This document shows, piece after piece, positions 1 to 8,579 of a stretch of 37,885 nucleotides of DNA. The notes beneath the pieces are model-generated. The model made no database searches, had not been told where the DNA came from, and saw only the letters and a program-made list of their open reading frames with translations. Where the stretch lies: the NCBI RefSeq assembly GCF_009711095.1, contig NZ_WMJZ01000031.1, positions 1 to 37,885 on the forward strand, written 5' to 3'. Position 1 is the stretch's first letter. Every line of letters begins with the position of its first letter. The position numbers and the translations under genes are program-made. The DNA is from Intestinirhabdus alba. GTDB taxonomy: Bacteria > Pseudomonadota > Gammaproteobacteria > Enterobacterales > Enterobacteriaceae.

Positions 1-83
1 ATTGCCGGGAGCAATTTTGAACAGCGCCTGCGCTGGCCCCGAAGGGGCGAGGCCCAGGGATGGGCCGGGTAACGGCGAGCGAA
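1..83. repeat. Dispersed intergenic repeat, left-edge copy
   Basis: This non-coding stretch shares ordered blocks with the reverse complement of the right window edge: GGGAGCA, then TTGAAC, GGCCC, GGGCGAG, GGATG and GTAAC, in the same order with similar spacing. It contains small hairpins such as GGCCCC-gaa-GGGGC. The sequence is cut by the window edge, so its true left end is unknown. I infer one enterobacterial intergenic repeat family; no transposase is present. Confidence 0.55.
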
Positions 84-91
84 GCGAGTCA

Positions 92-109
92 ATCCCCCTC
101 TCACCGCCA
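92..109 (+). other. tRNA-Ser 3'-end remnant, putative attachment site
   Basis: The 18 bases ATCCCCCTCTCACCGCCA match the 3' end of enterobacterial tRNA-Ser (serW), as I recall it, at 17 of 18 positions, including the discriminator G and CCA. The rest of the tRNA is missing, because the sequence to the left is a dispersed repeat. In E. coli serW lies next to clpA, with its 3' end facing clpA. A detached 3' end here is what an integrase leaves at the far end of an element inserted at serW. The intact tRNA would lie outside the window to the left. Confidence 0.6.
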
Positions 110-241
110 TAGTTGAGTTAAAATTGCGCCTAATGGGCCAGGCTCTTATTTCATGATAATTGCTAATGGCGCTTACGCTTTTTTATGGTAGCATCACGTC
201 AGTTTATCTCGACGTGCACTCAGACAATAATTTTTTGGATT

Positions 242-889
242 ATGATAAATGGAAAGATCGTTATTATTTTTTATTGCCTGGGGGGCTCTGCCCTGGTTTA
301 TTTCGGCATCAAACTTATAAAAGACGAACATAGAGGATATAGTTTTGCTCTGATTGCCTGTGTCATAACCAGTTGTATTATAGTGTCTTCCTTTTCATCA
401 TTGTCTACAGGAATCTGGTGGGTATTAGTCATAGTGCTAACCTTCACAATGTTATTCGTAGTATTGTTTTTATCAGTTATAATTAAAAATTATTTAATGA
501 CAAGGTACATCAACAGCCTTGTCACGCAGCTAAAGAACACTCCTTCCTTCAATTTAGCAGAACATTTAATTAAAGAGCACCATAAGTATCAATGGTATGC
601 CTTGCATTTTCCTTTAGAAAACACGTTTGAGTTGGGTTTTAATTTTCACGGTATCAATCCTGTCATAGGCAAAAAACTTTATATCAAAACCTTAACCGGA
701 CGTCATCTTCACTTCATTCCCATGCAGCTACCGCAAGAAATTGATTTTAATTCAACTACTCTCTCTGTCCTTCCGTCTTTTTACAGTTTTAATCAACGGA
801 CAAAAGCGTTGGTTGACGATTACCTGCTCAGAATTAAGGATAATCACAAGACACCGTGGATTATTAACGATGTGGTTGATAAAGAATAA
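242..889 (+). CDS. Hypothetical protein with predicted membrane segments
   Basis: I do not recognise this protein. The N-terminal half has three hydrophobic stretches, at about residues 4-25, 34-52 and 57-81 of the 215-aa form, which probably span the membrane. The C-terminal half (about 90-215) is soluble, with many aromatic and basic residues. The gene is about 36% GC in the lines I counted, far below the neighbouring core genes, which suggests horizontal transfer. It sits alone between a tRNA-Ser attachment-site remnant and the csy4 end of the CRISPR-Cas locus. The start is uncertain: ATG at 242 begins directly with the first hydrophobic segment, while ATG at 185 would add 19 residues. Neither has a strong ribosome binding site. 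A cargo gene of a mobile island, such as an immunity, exclusion or phage-defence protein, is possible but is only inference. Confidence 0.6.
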   Translation: MINGKIVIIFYCLGGSALVYFGIKLIKDEHRGYSFALIACVITSCIIVSSFSSLSTGIWWVLVIVLTFTMLFVVLFLSVIIKNYLMTRYINSLVTQLKNTPSFNLAEHLIKEHHKYQWYALHFPLENTFELGFNFHGINPVIGKKLYIKTLTGRHLHFIPMQLPQEIDFNSTTLSVLPSFYSFNQRTKALVDDYLLRIKDNHKTPWIINDVVDKE

Positions 890-1477
890 AAACAGGATGT
901 TAAACTTAGCACCTGAAAATAATAAACCGCGGGACGACGTAATGCCCTGAAAAGGATCGGCAGTAACGTCCTCCCCTGCCATAAAATATCCGCCTTGAAT
1001 AGTGGCAGCCCGGTCGGCCCGACGGCTTTTTGATCAGCAGCGTCGCAGAGCCCGTTTATCCTCTTCAGAAGAAAGCGCCTGCCCGACGCAGAAGCTGAAC
1101 AGGCACCGACTACGCATTCAGGATACGACTCCCCAGGCCACGAGGTTGCCGCTCCCCTTCCCGTTACCGATCGTTTCGTTGCCTGGCCCGGAGAAATGCC
1201 GGCCTGCTCATCGCTCTTTCAATGTAGGTCTTAAGATGGTTATTTAAATCAATCCCGCACAGCAGCGATTGCAGTGTATCGGAGCAAATAAGGTAAAAGC
1301 CACCGCTGAGTGCCTTTCACGGTCGCCCGCCGGCCCATGCTTTAACACAGCCTGTAGCCCTTTCCCACAGGCTATGTTAAATATCTCCTGGCGGTGTAGA
1401 GCCATTTAGCTATCTTACTTCGAGTCTTCGTGCGAAATAGCGTCCACGTTCACGATAAATAGCACAGCGCCACGGCC
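890..1477. other. Gene-free stretch between orphan gene and csy4
   Basis: I see no convincing gene in these 590 bases. Open frames here are short and their translations are arginine- and proline-rich without recognisable motifs. I looked for copies of the I-F CRISPR repeat on both strands and found none. The only clear structure is the long inverted repeat at 1341-1381. Transcription of the cas operon should end here, but I see no classical U-tract terminator just past csy4. Confidence 0.6.
1341..1381. repeat. 15-bp inverted repeat with 11-nt loop
   Basis: The arms TTTAACACAGCCTGT (1341-1355) and ACAGGCTATGTTAAA (1367-1381) pair with one mismatch around an 11-nt loop. No T-run follows on either strand, so it is not a textbook terminator. 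It lies about 100 bp beyond the csy4 stop codon. It may stabilise the 3' end of the cas mRNA, bind a dimeric protein, or be the remnant of a small mobile element. Confidence 0.6.
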
Positions 1478-2032
1478 TCAGAACCACGGAATTGTCGCTG
1501 TCGTACTCAGCCCATAAAAGTTGAACAAACCGCTCACTGGCTCTGTACGCAACTGACCGTGAAGAATAAACAGCCGGAACTGCTGACCGCTCGACAGGCT
1601 CTTAACGTTAATATAGGGTAGCCCGGTGCGCCGTTCTTTGATCGTCAACAGACGCTGTCGGGCCTGCTCCTGGGTCAACCACCCCTTGTTAACCGAGCGG
1701 CGAATTAGCCGCTGCGGACAGCTTTTTACCTGAACCCGGCTAACCGTTCGCCAGCCGATAATTTGTGGAACGAGAGCTACACCTGAACACTGGCAGTAGT
1801 CATTCAGCCCCTTGCGCCACGATAGCGCCTCAAGCGCCTGTAACGCCGTTTGGGAGCCGTGAAGCCGCAAAATCGCTCCCGGCGTTTTAGCCATCTGCGG
1901 AAAACTGACGCCGATATCGCCTTTACCCCGCGTCGCCAGGGCGCGATGCAGCTTTGCAAACAGCGCCGCCATCAGCATCTCTGCAGAAAATTCAGGGTCC
2001 GCAACAACCCGGATCTCAAGATAGTGATCCAT
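1478..2032 (-). CDS. cas6f: Type I-F CRISPR endoribonuclease Cas6f/Csy4
   Basis: Cas6f cuts the CRISPR precursor RNA inside each repeat, at the base of the hairpin, and stays bound to the crRNA 3' hairpin as part of the Csy complex. The 184-aa length fits the family. Residues matching the Pseudomonas aeruginosa catalytic set are visible: His29 in the KLHRAL segment, Ser145 in KSLSSGQ and Tyr173 in the C-terminal NFYGLS motif. The arginine-rich helix that grips the hairpin is at about 99-112. The protein ends in the typical PWF. It is the last gene of the cas operon, 9 bp after csy3, with a good AAGGAG ribosome binding site. The repeat in the nearby array has the matching CTGCC/GGCAG stem. Confidence 0.95.
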   Translation of the reverse strand: MDHYLEIRVVADPEFSAEMLMAALFAKLHRALATRGKGDIGVSFPQMAKTPGAILRLHGSQTALQALEALSWRKGLNDYCQCSGVALVPQIIGWRTVSRVQVKSCPQRLIRRSVNKGWLTQEQARQRLLTIKERRTGLPYINVKSLSSGQQFRLFILHGQLRTEPVSGLFNFYGLSTTATIPWF

Positions 2033-2041
2033 CGTCGCTCC

Positions 2042-3043
2042 TTATTCGCCTTTCTCACCGAATACACCGCCGCGAATCAGCACGGCCATGACATAGTGTT
2101 GCTGTGCTACCTCCGGTTTTACACCCTTCGTTACCCAACTATCCAGCAGCGTATAGAAGTCCATTTTATCTTTTGGCTGCCGGCAGGCCACGCCGCGACT
2201 GGTTACCGAGCCGTATGGCTCAACCGCAATGGCTCCCATTTCTTCCGCTCTCGGATGCCAGGTATCAATGGTGCGCAGCGCATTACCGATCTTCTGCGAA
2301 TGCATTCCGGCAACGCCTGCTACCTGGTATAAAACGCGACTCTTGCTGCTGTTGCTGTCCAGTACCAGTTCCTGCGATGGGAATACCTCCTGGCCGGCAC
2401 CCAGACGGACCTGTGCTTCAACGTTCAACATAACCCACCCCTCACCCTGCAGACCTTTTTCGATAACGGCGGACAAGGCGGCAAGCTCAGTGTCCGACTG
2501 TCCGAACTCACGTAACGAATAGTCGTAGCTGCTGAACGTCCACTCATCCTCTCCGGCACGCACGCTAACCTGGATTTGCTCAGCGCCAATGCGATTGCGC
2601 CACAGAAAGCGTCCATTTGCCAAATTAAAGGCATAGCGACGGGCAAGCTCACCAAAACCCTGCTCACTAATATATCCTTCGATAACCTGGCGCAGCGCCT
2701 CCTGATAGGCCATATCATTACAGACCGATGGAGTCGATAAATTACCCAGCACGCGCAGCGTAAACGCCACCTTCAGCGTGTCGGCACCTGCCGGCAGCGC
2801 TGCGGTGTCCACGCGCTGTAGGTTCGCCTTCTGGATTTCAGCGTCCAGTTTGGCCGGATCGCCGGTAATGGCGTTTTTCAAACGGTTGGAGATGGTTCCA
2901 CGAACGGCCTTCTCCTGAATTGCTATCGCCTGCCATTGATCTCCCAACCAGTTTCCGGAATACATCATGGCATCGGAAACGGCGAGCTTACGCTCAAATG
3001 CCAGTACAGAAGCAGTTTTTACAGTTACGGGGGCCTTTGCCAT
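2042..3043 (-). CDS. csy3: Type I-F Cascade backbone protein Cas7f/Csy3
   Basis: Csy3 is the backbone subunit of the I-F surveillance complex; in known complexes six copies line the crRNA spacer. The 333-aa length and the N-terminal segment with AFERKL, followed by conserved blocks such as [10 protein letters not shown], identify the Csy3 family. The central segment [12 protein letters not shown] and the C-terminal RGVACRQP are typical of the RNA-binding palm and thumb regions. An AAGGA ribosome binding site lies seven bases before the ATG, and the gene starts 9 bp after csy2 ends. The short gaps on both sides point to one mRNA with csy2 and csy4. No truncation or frameshift is seen. Confidence 0.94.
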   Translation of the reverse strand: MAKAPVTVKTASVLAFERKLAVSDAMMYSGNWLGDQWQAIAIQEKAVRGTISNRLKNAITGDPAKLDAEIQKANLQRVDTAALPAGADTLKVAFTLRVLGNLSTPSVCNDMAYQEALRQVIEGYISEQGFGELARRYAFNLANGRFLWRNRIGAEQIQVSVRAGEDEWTFSSYDYSLREFGQSDTELAALSAVIEKGLQGEGWVMLNVEAQVRLGAGQEVFPSQELVLDSNSSKSRVLYQVAGVAGMHSQKIGNALRTIDTWHPRAEEMGAIAVEPYGSVTSRGVACRQPKDKMDFYTLLDSWVTKGVKPEVAQQHYVMAVLIRGGVFGEKGE

Positions 3044-3052
3044 AATCAGTCC

Positions 3053-3988
3053 TTATTCAAAATCGTCGTCATCATTTAGCGTCAAATCATCGGAAACCGA
3101 CAGCGCCGAGCAGTAGTAGCCTGTTTCCGTGGTACGGTAGCGCCAGAGAAGCGGTTGTAGATCGGTAATACGATGCACGCCGCGCCATTCACCGACGCCG
3201 TAAACGGCTTCAGTGAAGGCAAAAGGGATAGTGGTGTCTCGTGCATTAGCCACTTCACCGGCAGGATAAAGCGGTGAAATACGCTGATAGCCGCACATCA
3301 GCGGCACCAGATAGCCCGGCATCGGTTTAGGTTGATATTCCCACACTGCCTTATCCCCCTCCTCCGGGAGATTGGCCTGATACCGAAGCGCCGCAAAGTC
3401 CAGCCAGGCATCAAGCAGCGTTTTATTGCGATCCTGATGTTGTAACGTACGATGGTGCTCCAGCAGCCATTCACTACGATCGTACAGGGCAAAGCCTGGC
3501 ATCAGGCACCAGAGGATCTGCCGCAGCTGTTTTTGATTGTCAGAGGCCTCATATATATGTGGATCGCGCATACTAACGACGTTCCCTCCCGCCAGCTTCT
3601 GCCCCTGGCAATGCTGCTTAAGCCATGAACACAGCACCTTCTTCCCATATTCGCCATTTGCAATCTCGCCCTGGCATTCAACCAGCAGGGAGACAGTAAG
3701 ATGCATTCGCGCTTCTTCATTGAACGGCGCAGTTTTTCCTTCTTTCGTCAGCGGGTTACGGGTGAGAGCAAACAGCCAGTCGCGGCCCGATGTATGTGCC
3801 TGGACATACTGCTCGTGGCTGATAATCGCACAGCCGGAGAACGAGACGCCGTGCTCCGGGCCAATCTTACGGGAAAGCGCATGGACATAGCCCAGGAAAT
3901 GAGTGATTGCCGGAAACCCCCACGTCAGCCCGGCAACAGCATTGGCATTTTCAATGCGTATGTGGGGCAACAAAACCAGATAGCTCAC
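3053..3988 (-). CDS. csy2: Type I-F Cascade subunit Cas5f/Csy2
   Basis: Csy2 pairs with Csy1 to form the tail of the I-F Csy complex and holds the 8-nt 5' handle of the crRNA. The 311-aa protein begins MSYLVLLPHIRIENANAVAGL, and the stretch running into TWGFPAITHFLGYVHAL is a Csy2 hallmark. The glycine-containing middle and the segment with GYQRISPL fit the RAMP-like fold of Cas5 proteins. Its start codon overlaps the csy1 stop by 4 bp (ATGA), which suggests translational coupling and roughly equal amounts of the two partners. It looks complete. Confidence 0.93.
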   Translation of the reverse strand: MSYLVLLPHIRIENANAVAGLTWGFPAITHFLGYVHALSRKIGPEHGVSFSGCAIISHEQYVQAHTSGRDWLFALTRNPLTKEGKTAPFNEEARMHLTVSLLVECQGEIANGEYGKKVLCSWLKQHCQGQKLAGGNVVSMRDPHIYEASDNQKQLRQILWCLMPGFALYDRSEWLLEHHRTLQHQDRNKTLLDAWLDFAALRYQANLPEEGDKAVWEYQPKPMPGYLVPLMCGYQRISPLYPAGEVANARDTTIPFAFTEAVYGVGEWRGVHRITDLQPLLWRYRTTETGYYCSALSVSDDLTLNDDDDFE

Positions 3989-5298
3989 TTTAGCGCCTCC
4001 TGTACAATGGCTTCCATCTCACGCATCCGCTGGTCAAACAGCCGCTGGGTTCGCCACTCCCGACGCTCGGTTATCCCGACGTCCAGGCGTACGTGCTTCA
4101 GGCGCTGATTCAGCCAGCGGGAAAAATCATCCGCAACGGCGGATTTCCAGCCCTCTTTTTCGCGCTCAAGCCGAAAGGCCGCATCCACTTTGCTGTGCCA
4201 GGGATCGAGCCAGAGCTGCTGATGACGAGGAAGCTCCGGACTATTTAACGTCCATCCCTGCCAGCTTTCCTGCTGAAACACCGCCGCATGCATAAACAGA
4301 AGATCGATAAGCTCATCGACAGCGTTTCCTCGCGCACGGCGGATATGACGGCTATTTTTTGCCGCATTCTCTTGCAGCAGGAGGACTATGCGCCGGACGG
4401 TATCTGAAGCTTCCCGATTAAAAGATCCGCTGAGACTAAAGAGGCTACGCATATTTTGGGGCGGCTTTTGCGACTTCGTCCAGACAGGGGGCCGCGACGG
4501 CAGCAGCCAGACACGCCCGCCGCGCGTGCTGTTCAGTGCAGAGATATTTTGCGGCTTGGTGCCGCCAAAATGCATTTCGGCCAGATGTGGATAGCGCACG
4601 TCGGGAGACGGATGCCATCTGCTGGCCCGGTGCGCCTCGCGCACCGCTTTTGCCTGCTCGCCAAAACGCGCGGCAATCAGTTTTTCATGCATCCTCTGCG
4701 CCAGCGAGGTGGCAAACAGCGGGCACAGAAGGTGATAGCCCTCCTCTACGGGAAAATAGATCTGTTTGGCAAGTTTATGCGAAGCGGGCTGAGCGGGGGC
4801 GAGCGCCTGTTGAAATCCAGTGACCCATTGCCTGAGCTGCGCTTCATTTTCAGCAAGAGTATTAAGCGGCCGATAATCGCCCCGCTTCAGACAGGCCAGC
4901 AGCGAATCGCCATCCACGTTAGTTTGCAGCAGCTTCGCCACGTCAAGGGCTGCGGCGTTACCTACAGCGTCCGACGTGATATCAGCAAGCGATGCGGTGC
5001 TTAAATAGCCCTCTTCATCCGGAGTTTCACGATAGATGCTGCTGCTTTTTGAATCCCCGTGGGTAAACTTCGCCGCATGGGTCACCAGGCTGATTTGCCC
5101 CGCCCGCCTTGCCGCCTCCGTCAGCCAACTCTGCGGCTGATAGCGTGCCTCAAGATCCTGGCGCTCCTGGGCCACGACGGCGGGATCTTCCCCCCGCGCC
5201 AGGCGCCTTGCCGCCTCTTTGTCAAAGGCATCCAGTTTGGGCTGCTTTCGCGAAGCGATATACCCGATGATAAAACGGGTCAGAGCTTCTGTTGACAT
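3985..5298 (-). CDS. csy1: Type I-F Cascade large subunit Cas8f/Csy1
   Basis: Csy1 is the large subunit of the Csy complex. It recognises the CC PAM and, with Csy2, caps the crRNA 5' end. I chose the ATG at 5298 (437 aa, starting MSTEALT) because an AGGA ribosome binding site lies about eight bases upstream. The ATG at 5316 would give 443 aa and overlaps the last base of the cas3 stop codon. Family blocks visible include the N-terminal helical part ending near WLTEAARRAGQ, the segment FTHGDSKSSSIY, and LGGTKPQN-like FGGTKPQNISALN around residue 245, followed by the LLPSRPP motif. The length is normal. It lies between cas3 and csy2 in the operon and overlaps csy2 by 4 bp. Confidence 0.93.
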   Translation of the reverse strand: MSTEALTRFIIGYIASRKQPKLDAFDKEAARRLARGEDPAVVAQERQDLEARYQPQSWLTEAARRAGQISLVTHAAKFTHGDSKSSSIYRETPDEEGYLSTASLADITSDAVGNAAALDVAKLLQTNVDGDSLLACLKRGDYRPLNTLAENEAQLRQWVTGFQQALAPAQPASHKLAKQIYFPVEEGYHLLCPLFATSLAQRMHEKLIAARFGEQAKAVREAHRASRWHPSPDVRYPHLAEMHFGGTKPQNISALNSTRGGRVWLLPSRPPVWTKSQKPPQNMRSLFSLSGSFNREASDTVRRIVLLLQENAAKNSRHIRRARGNAVDELIDLLFMHAAVFQQESWQGWTLNSPELPRHQQLWLDPWHSKVDAAFRLEREKEGWKSAVADDFSRWLNQRLKHVRLDVGITERREWRTQRLFDQRMREMEAIVQEALK

Positions 5299-5315
5299 AA
5301 TTTTTCCTGACATCA

Positions 5316-8300
5316 TTAAAATTTATCCCGATAAACACCCAGCCACGGGTGATAGCACCAGTCGCTAATGGCGCTTTCTTGCTTATTAACCGGCACGGTT
5401 ATCTCACCAAAAGTCTCACTGGCGAGTCCGATTTCGATATTAAGCCTGTCGGCCAGCTCCAGCAGCACCTCGCCATAATCCACGCTTCCCCAGTTGGCAA
5501 CCCCTTCGGCGCACTCAACCTCAGCCGAAACAAACCCTTCGGCGGACTTCATCTCACCGCCTTCGGTGCGAAAGACGAAGTACGGCTCGCTCAGTTCATC
5601 TTCCAGGTACAGAAAAAACGTCGCCTCCGGCTGCGACTGGCGAAACGGCGTTCTGCGCTGCATCCAGGCGTTCCATGAAAGGGGATTGCGCCACCACTCT
5701 GCGGCCACAATTCGCTTGCCCCGGCTGTTCATAAGCGTTTCTCTTAAGCGTCGGTGCTCCAGCTCTGCCAGTTTGTTATCGCCGTTTGCCGGTAGGATAC
5801 GCGGCAGAGCGTTAATGGTCTGGTAATCCTGCGGCGGCAAAAGTGTATAGAGATCGTGACTGTCCAGCGGACAGGCCTTATCTTCAAAACCTGGTCGACA
5901 GAATGCGGGCGTCAGGTTTCTGAGCGCCCTGATATTACGGCTGAGGAGCACCACGTTTTCCGCATCCGGTACGATGCGCCGATGGCGCTGTATTCGCCCT
6001 GCAAACTGAATAATTGAGCGCATGGAGCTGGGCTCAATAATGCCCCAGCTGGCGTCCCAGTCCCGGCCCACCTCCATTACGGAAGTACCGAGCACCACAA
6101 AAATATGCTGCGTTTCCGGGCGCTGCCGAAGAACATGCGCTATTGTCGGATGCTGCCACAGGGTGGCAGCATCGTGACGGATAAAGGCGGCATCGAGACT
6201 CGCTTCCATCGCCGAACGTACCGCCAGAGGATGACGGGCGTGGTAAACGCAATAGTGAATACACACATCCTGCGGCGAGGGGGTGGCCAGCAGCGCTTTT
6301 GCTACCGCCGCCAGCGGGTCAATATTGGCAAAGCGTACCAGCCCCAGGGAGATCGCTTTTCCATCGGTGCGGGTTTCTTTGTGCACCCGATGTAGTTCAA
6401 GGATTTGCTGGTGTACGGTCTGTGCCACAGCCGCAATCACATCAGCAAAAGAGGCAGAAACGGGGCGAACCGACGCAATGCGACCAGAATGTAGCCCCGG
6501 CTTTTCCGCCAGCATCAGCGCACGTCGTTCGACAAAAGCACGATGTGCTTCGCTAAATTTACGTCCGTCGGGCAGCTGTTCCGCATGTGCTCGCTGTTCG
6601 TCAAACCACGCACAGCAGATATTAACCGGCCTGTCGCTTTCCCCGCATGACTTCTGCCATACTTTGCGCCCCGCGAGGTATGCGGCGAACAACGCCTGAA
6701 CCAACTCCGGCGGCAGCGTAGCGGAAGATAACAGCACCCGCGTTCCCAGCATTCCTGCCCAGTTCATTAGTCGACAGACCGCATACAGATCGGCAATATC
6801 AAAATCATCTGGTTCATCCAGGATCAGATCGCTGCTCAACAGACGTAGCATGGCAGGTAGCTGCTTTCCTCCACGCACCCCCTCCGTAGCCGGGATCAGA
6901 TGATCAATAGTGGCTACCAGCACCGGAGCGCTGACCAGCGCGGACAGCCGGGTATCGCTCTGTAGCCACTTTTCCAGCGCCCCCGCCTGCACGCTGCCGT
7001 CGTAATGCACGTATTGCTGCTCATCCAGCGGTGATTCCACCGACGCGCTGCCCCGATCGGATTCCGCTTGTTTTTTCTCTTTTTCCACCTGCTGCCAGAG
7101 TTGCTTCACCGCTGGCGAACCCACTAATACCGCCAGATCGTCTTCATCCAGATGCAGACGCCGCCGCAGCGCGTCGCCGGTTTGCAGCGTCAGCGTACGC
7201 AAACCCAGCGCAATGGTGAAGCGGCAGCCTTTCTGCTCGTCCGCTAAGGCGTACATAATTCGGGCATTAGCAAACGTTTTACCACAGCCGGTGGAGGCCA
7301 TATTTACGCCAAAGAATCCTTGTTCCCGGCTGCGTTCACGCAGCGCGACGGCAACATCCCAGGCCTTATTTTGCCACTGGAAAAGCGGATCTATCGCCCG
7401 TTGACGAAACCCCTTATGGCGAGCAATGGCGGGCAGCGACGCGCGGGCGCGCATCAGCTGGCGTCCCACAAGTAAAGCGTGATGTGCCACGCCGGTCAGA
7501 TGCTCATCAACCCGCAGCTTCAACGCGCCGCTGCTTCGATCGCTGTTGGCCCAGACAGGATACAGCGGGTCCTGCCAGTGCGGCTGCGGATCGCCTGATG
7601 AACAGAAGCGATCGGCCAGCATAAGACAAAAACGCGCCATATGCAGGATAAACGGCTGCTCCATGCTTCCCCATTGCCTTAGCGCCGGCGTATTTCTCGC
7701 CCGCCTGGCTATCTGTCGGGCCTTTTCACGCCAGACGCGGCTCTGCAACGGCGTTCCTGACGGAAAGGTCCAGACATGATGAAAATCGGCCTCCGTCCAG
7801 CGAAAGGCTTTTTCCGTATCATCATGATTTAACGCATTCCACTCGACATTGAGCTGCGTTTCCAGCCATCGCGCGCAGTGCTCAGACGACTCCTTACTCT
7901 GGCTGCGCAAATTTTCCGGCAGTCGATGGTGAGACAGCACCAGCCAGGCGACAACCCTGGCAAGCGGAGGAAGCGTGGTAAAGGGGCTATCACTATAGTG
8001 CGGATTATCCTTTTGCAAACGAGCAAGAAGCGCAGTCTCATCTTCGCTTGTCAGCGATTCCAGCTTTTCCAGCCACCGAGCGTCATCCTGTTCTCCAACG
8101 AACGCCTGAAACAGCCGTACGGAAATCCACTCATGCCGATAAGGCTGAAAGCTTCTGCTATTTTTACCGGTCAGACTCTCCTGAAAACAGCGCCCTGCCT
8201 TACCAAAATCGTGAAACAGCCCGGCAATGGCTGCCAGCAAGGCAATACTCTCCGCGCTTTGCCAGCGGTATTCCTCTTTATCTACTGTGGCAAGGGTGGA

Positions 8301-8579
8301 GGTACGATGGGTTGGCACGCGCCCCTGGGCGTTAAAGCGTCGCGGATTGCCGACGATCCACAGCAGCTCCGACTGACCGTTTTTCTTAAGCCAGTGGCAG
8401 GCAACCGCAGTATTACGCCTTGCACTTTTCCGCAACAGCCGACGTAACGTATTTGCGCCTTCAAAAGTAATGATGGTCTGCCAGGCAGCATCGCCGGTAC
8501 GCTCGGCAAACTGGTCGAGAATACGACAGCTTTCCTCACGGGCGTGCTTGCTGCAGCGGGAAATAATCAGTACGTTCAT
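5316..8579 (-). CDS. cas3: Type I-F Cas2-Cas3 fusion, nuclease-helicase
   Basis: This 1087-aa protein degrades target DNA recruited by the Csy complex and, through its Cas2 part, joins Cas1 in spacer acquisition. The Cas2-like domain fills about residues 1-80. The HD nuclease follows, with HD at 123-124 (LFHDFGKA), an arginine-histidine pair at about 148-149 and HH at 217-218. The superfamily 2 helicase has Walker A STGCGKT at 429-435, a DEPD Walker B (588-591), SAT at 619-621 and motif VI QFAGRIQRHR at 858-867. The C-terminal accessory domain is present. The Cas2-Cas3 fusion is specific to type I-F. The start overlaps the cas1 stop by 4 bp (ATGA), and the stop shares one base with an upstream csy1 ATG. 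All catalytic motifs are intact. Confidence 0.96.
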   Translation of the reverse strand: MNVLIISRCSKHAREESCRILDQFAERTGDAAWQTIITFEGANTLRRLLRKSARRNTAVACHWLKKNGQSELLWIVGNPRRFNAQGRVPTHRTSTLATVDKEEYRWQSAESIALLAAIAGLFHDFGKAGRCFQESLTGKNSRSFQPYRHEWISVRLFQAFVGEQDDARWLEKLESLTSEDETALLARLQKDNPHYSDSPFTTLPPLARVVAWLVLSHHRLPENLRSQSKESSEHCARWLETQLNVEWNALNHDDTEKAFRWTEADFHHVWTFPSGTPLQSRVWREKARQIARRARNTPALRQWGSMEQPFILHMARFCLMLADRFCSSGDPQPHWQDPLYPVWANSDRSSGALKLRVDEHLTGVAHHALLVGRQLMRARASLPAIARHKGFRQRAIDPLFQWQNKAWDVAVALRERSREQGFFGVNMASTGCGKTFANARIMYALADEQKGCRFTIALGLRTLTLQTGDALRRRLHLDEDDLAVLVGSPAVKQLWQQVEKEKKQAESDRGSASVESPLDEQQYVHYDGSVQAGALEKWLQSDTRLSALVSAPVLVATIDHLIPATEGVRGGKQLPAMLRLLSSDLILDEPDDFDIADLYAVCRLMNWAGMLGTRVLLSSATLPPELVQALFAAYLAGRKVWQKSCGESDRPVNICCAWFDEQRAHAEQLPDGRKFSEAHRAFVERRALMLAEKPGLHSGRIASVRPVSASFADVIAAVAQTVHQQILELHRVHKETRTDGKAISLGLVRFANIDPLAAVAKALLATPSPQDVCIHYCVYHARHPLAVRSAMEASLDAAFIRHDAATLWQHPTIAHVLRQRPETQHIFVVLGTSVMEVGRDWDASWGIIEPSSMRSIIQFAGRIQRHRRIVPDAENVVLLSRNIRALRNLTPAFCRPGFEDKACPLDSHDLYTLLPPQDYQTINALPRILPANGDNKLAELEHRRLRETLMNSRGKRIVAAEWWRNPLSWNAWMQRRTPFRQSQPEATFFLYLEDELSEPYFVFRTEGGEMKSAEGFVSAEVECAEGVANWGSVDYGEVLLELADRLNIEIGLASETFGEITVPVNKQESAISDWCYHPWLGVYRDKF

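Noticed and set aside
1002-1247. 81-codon open frame in the gap left of csy4
   Set aside because: The translation is Arg- and Pro-rich with no domain, and there is no ribosome binding site.
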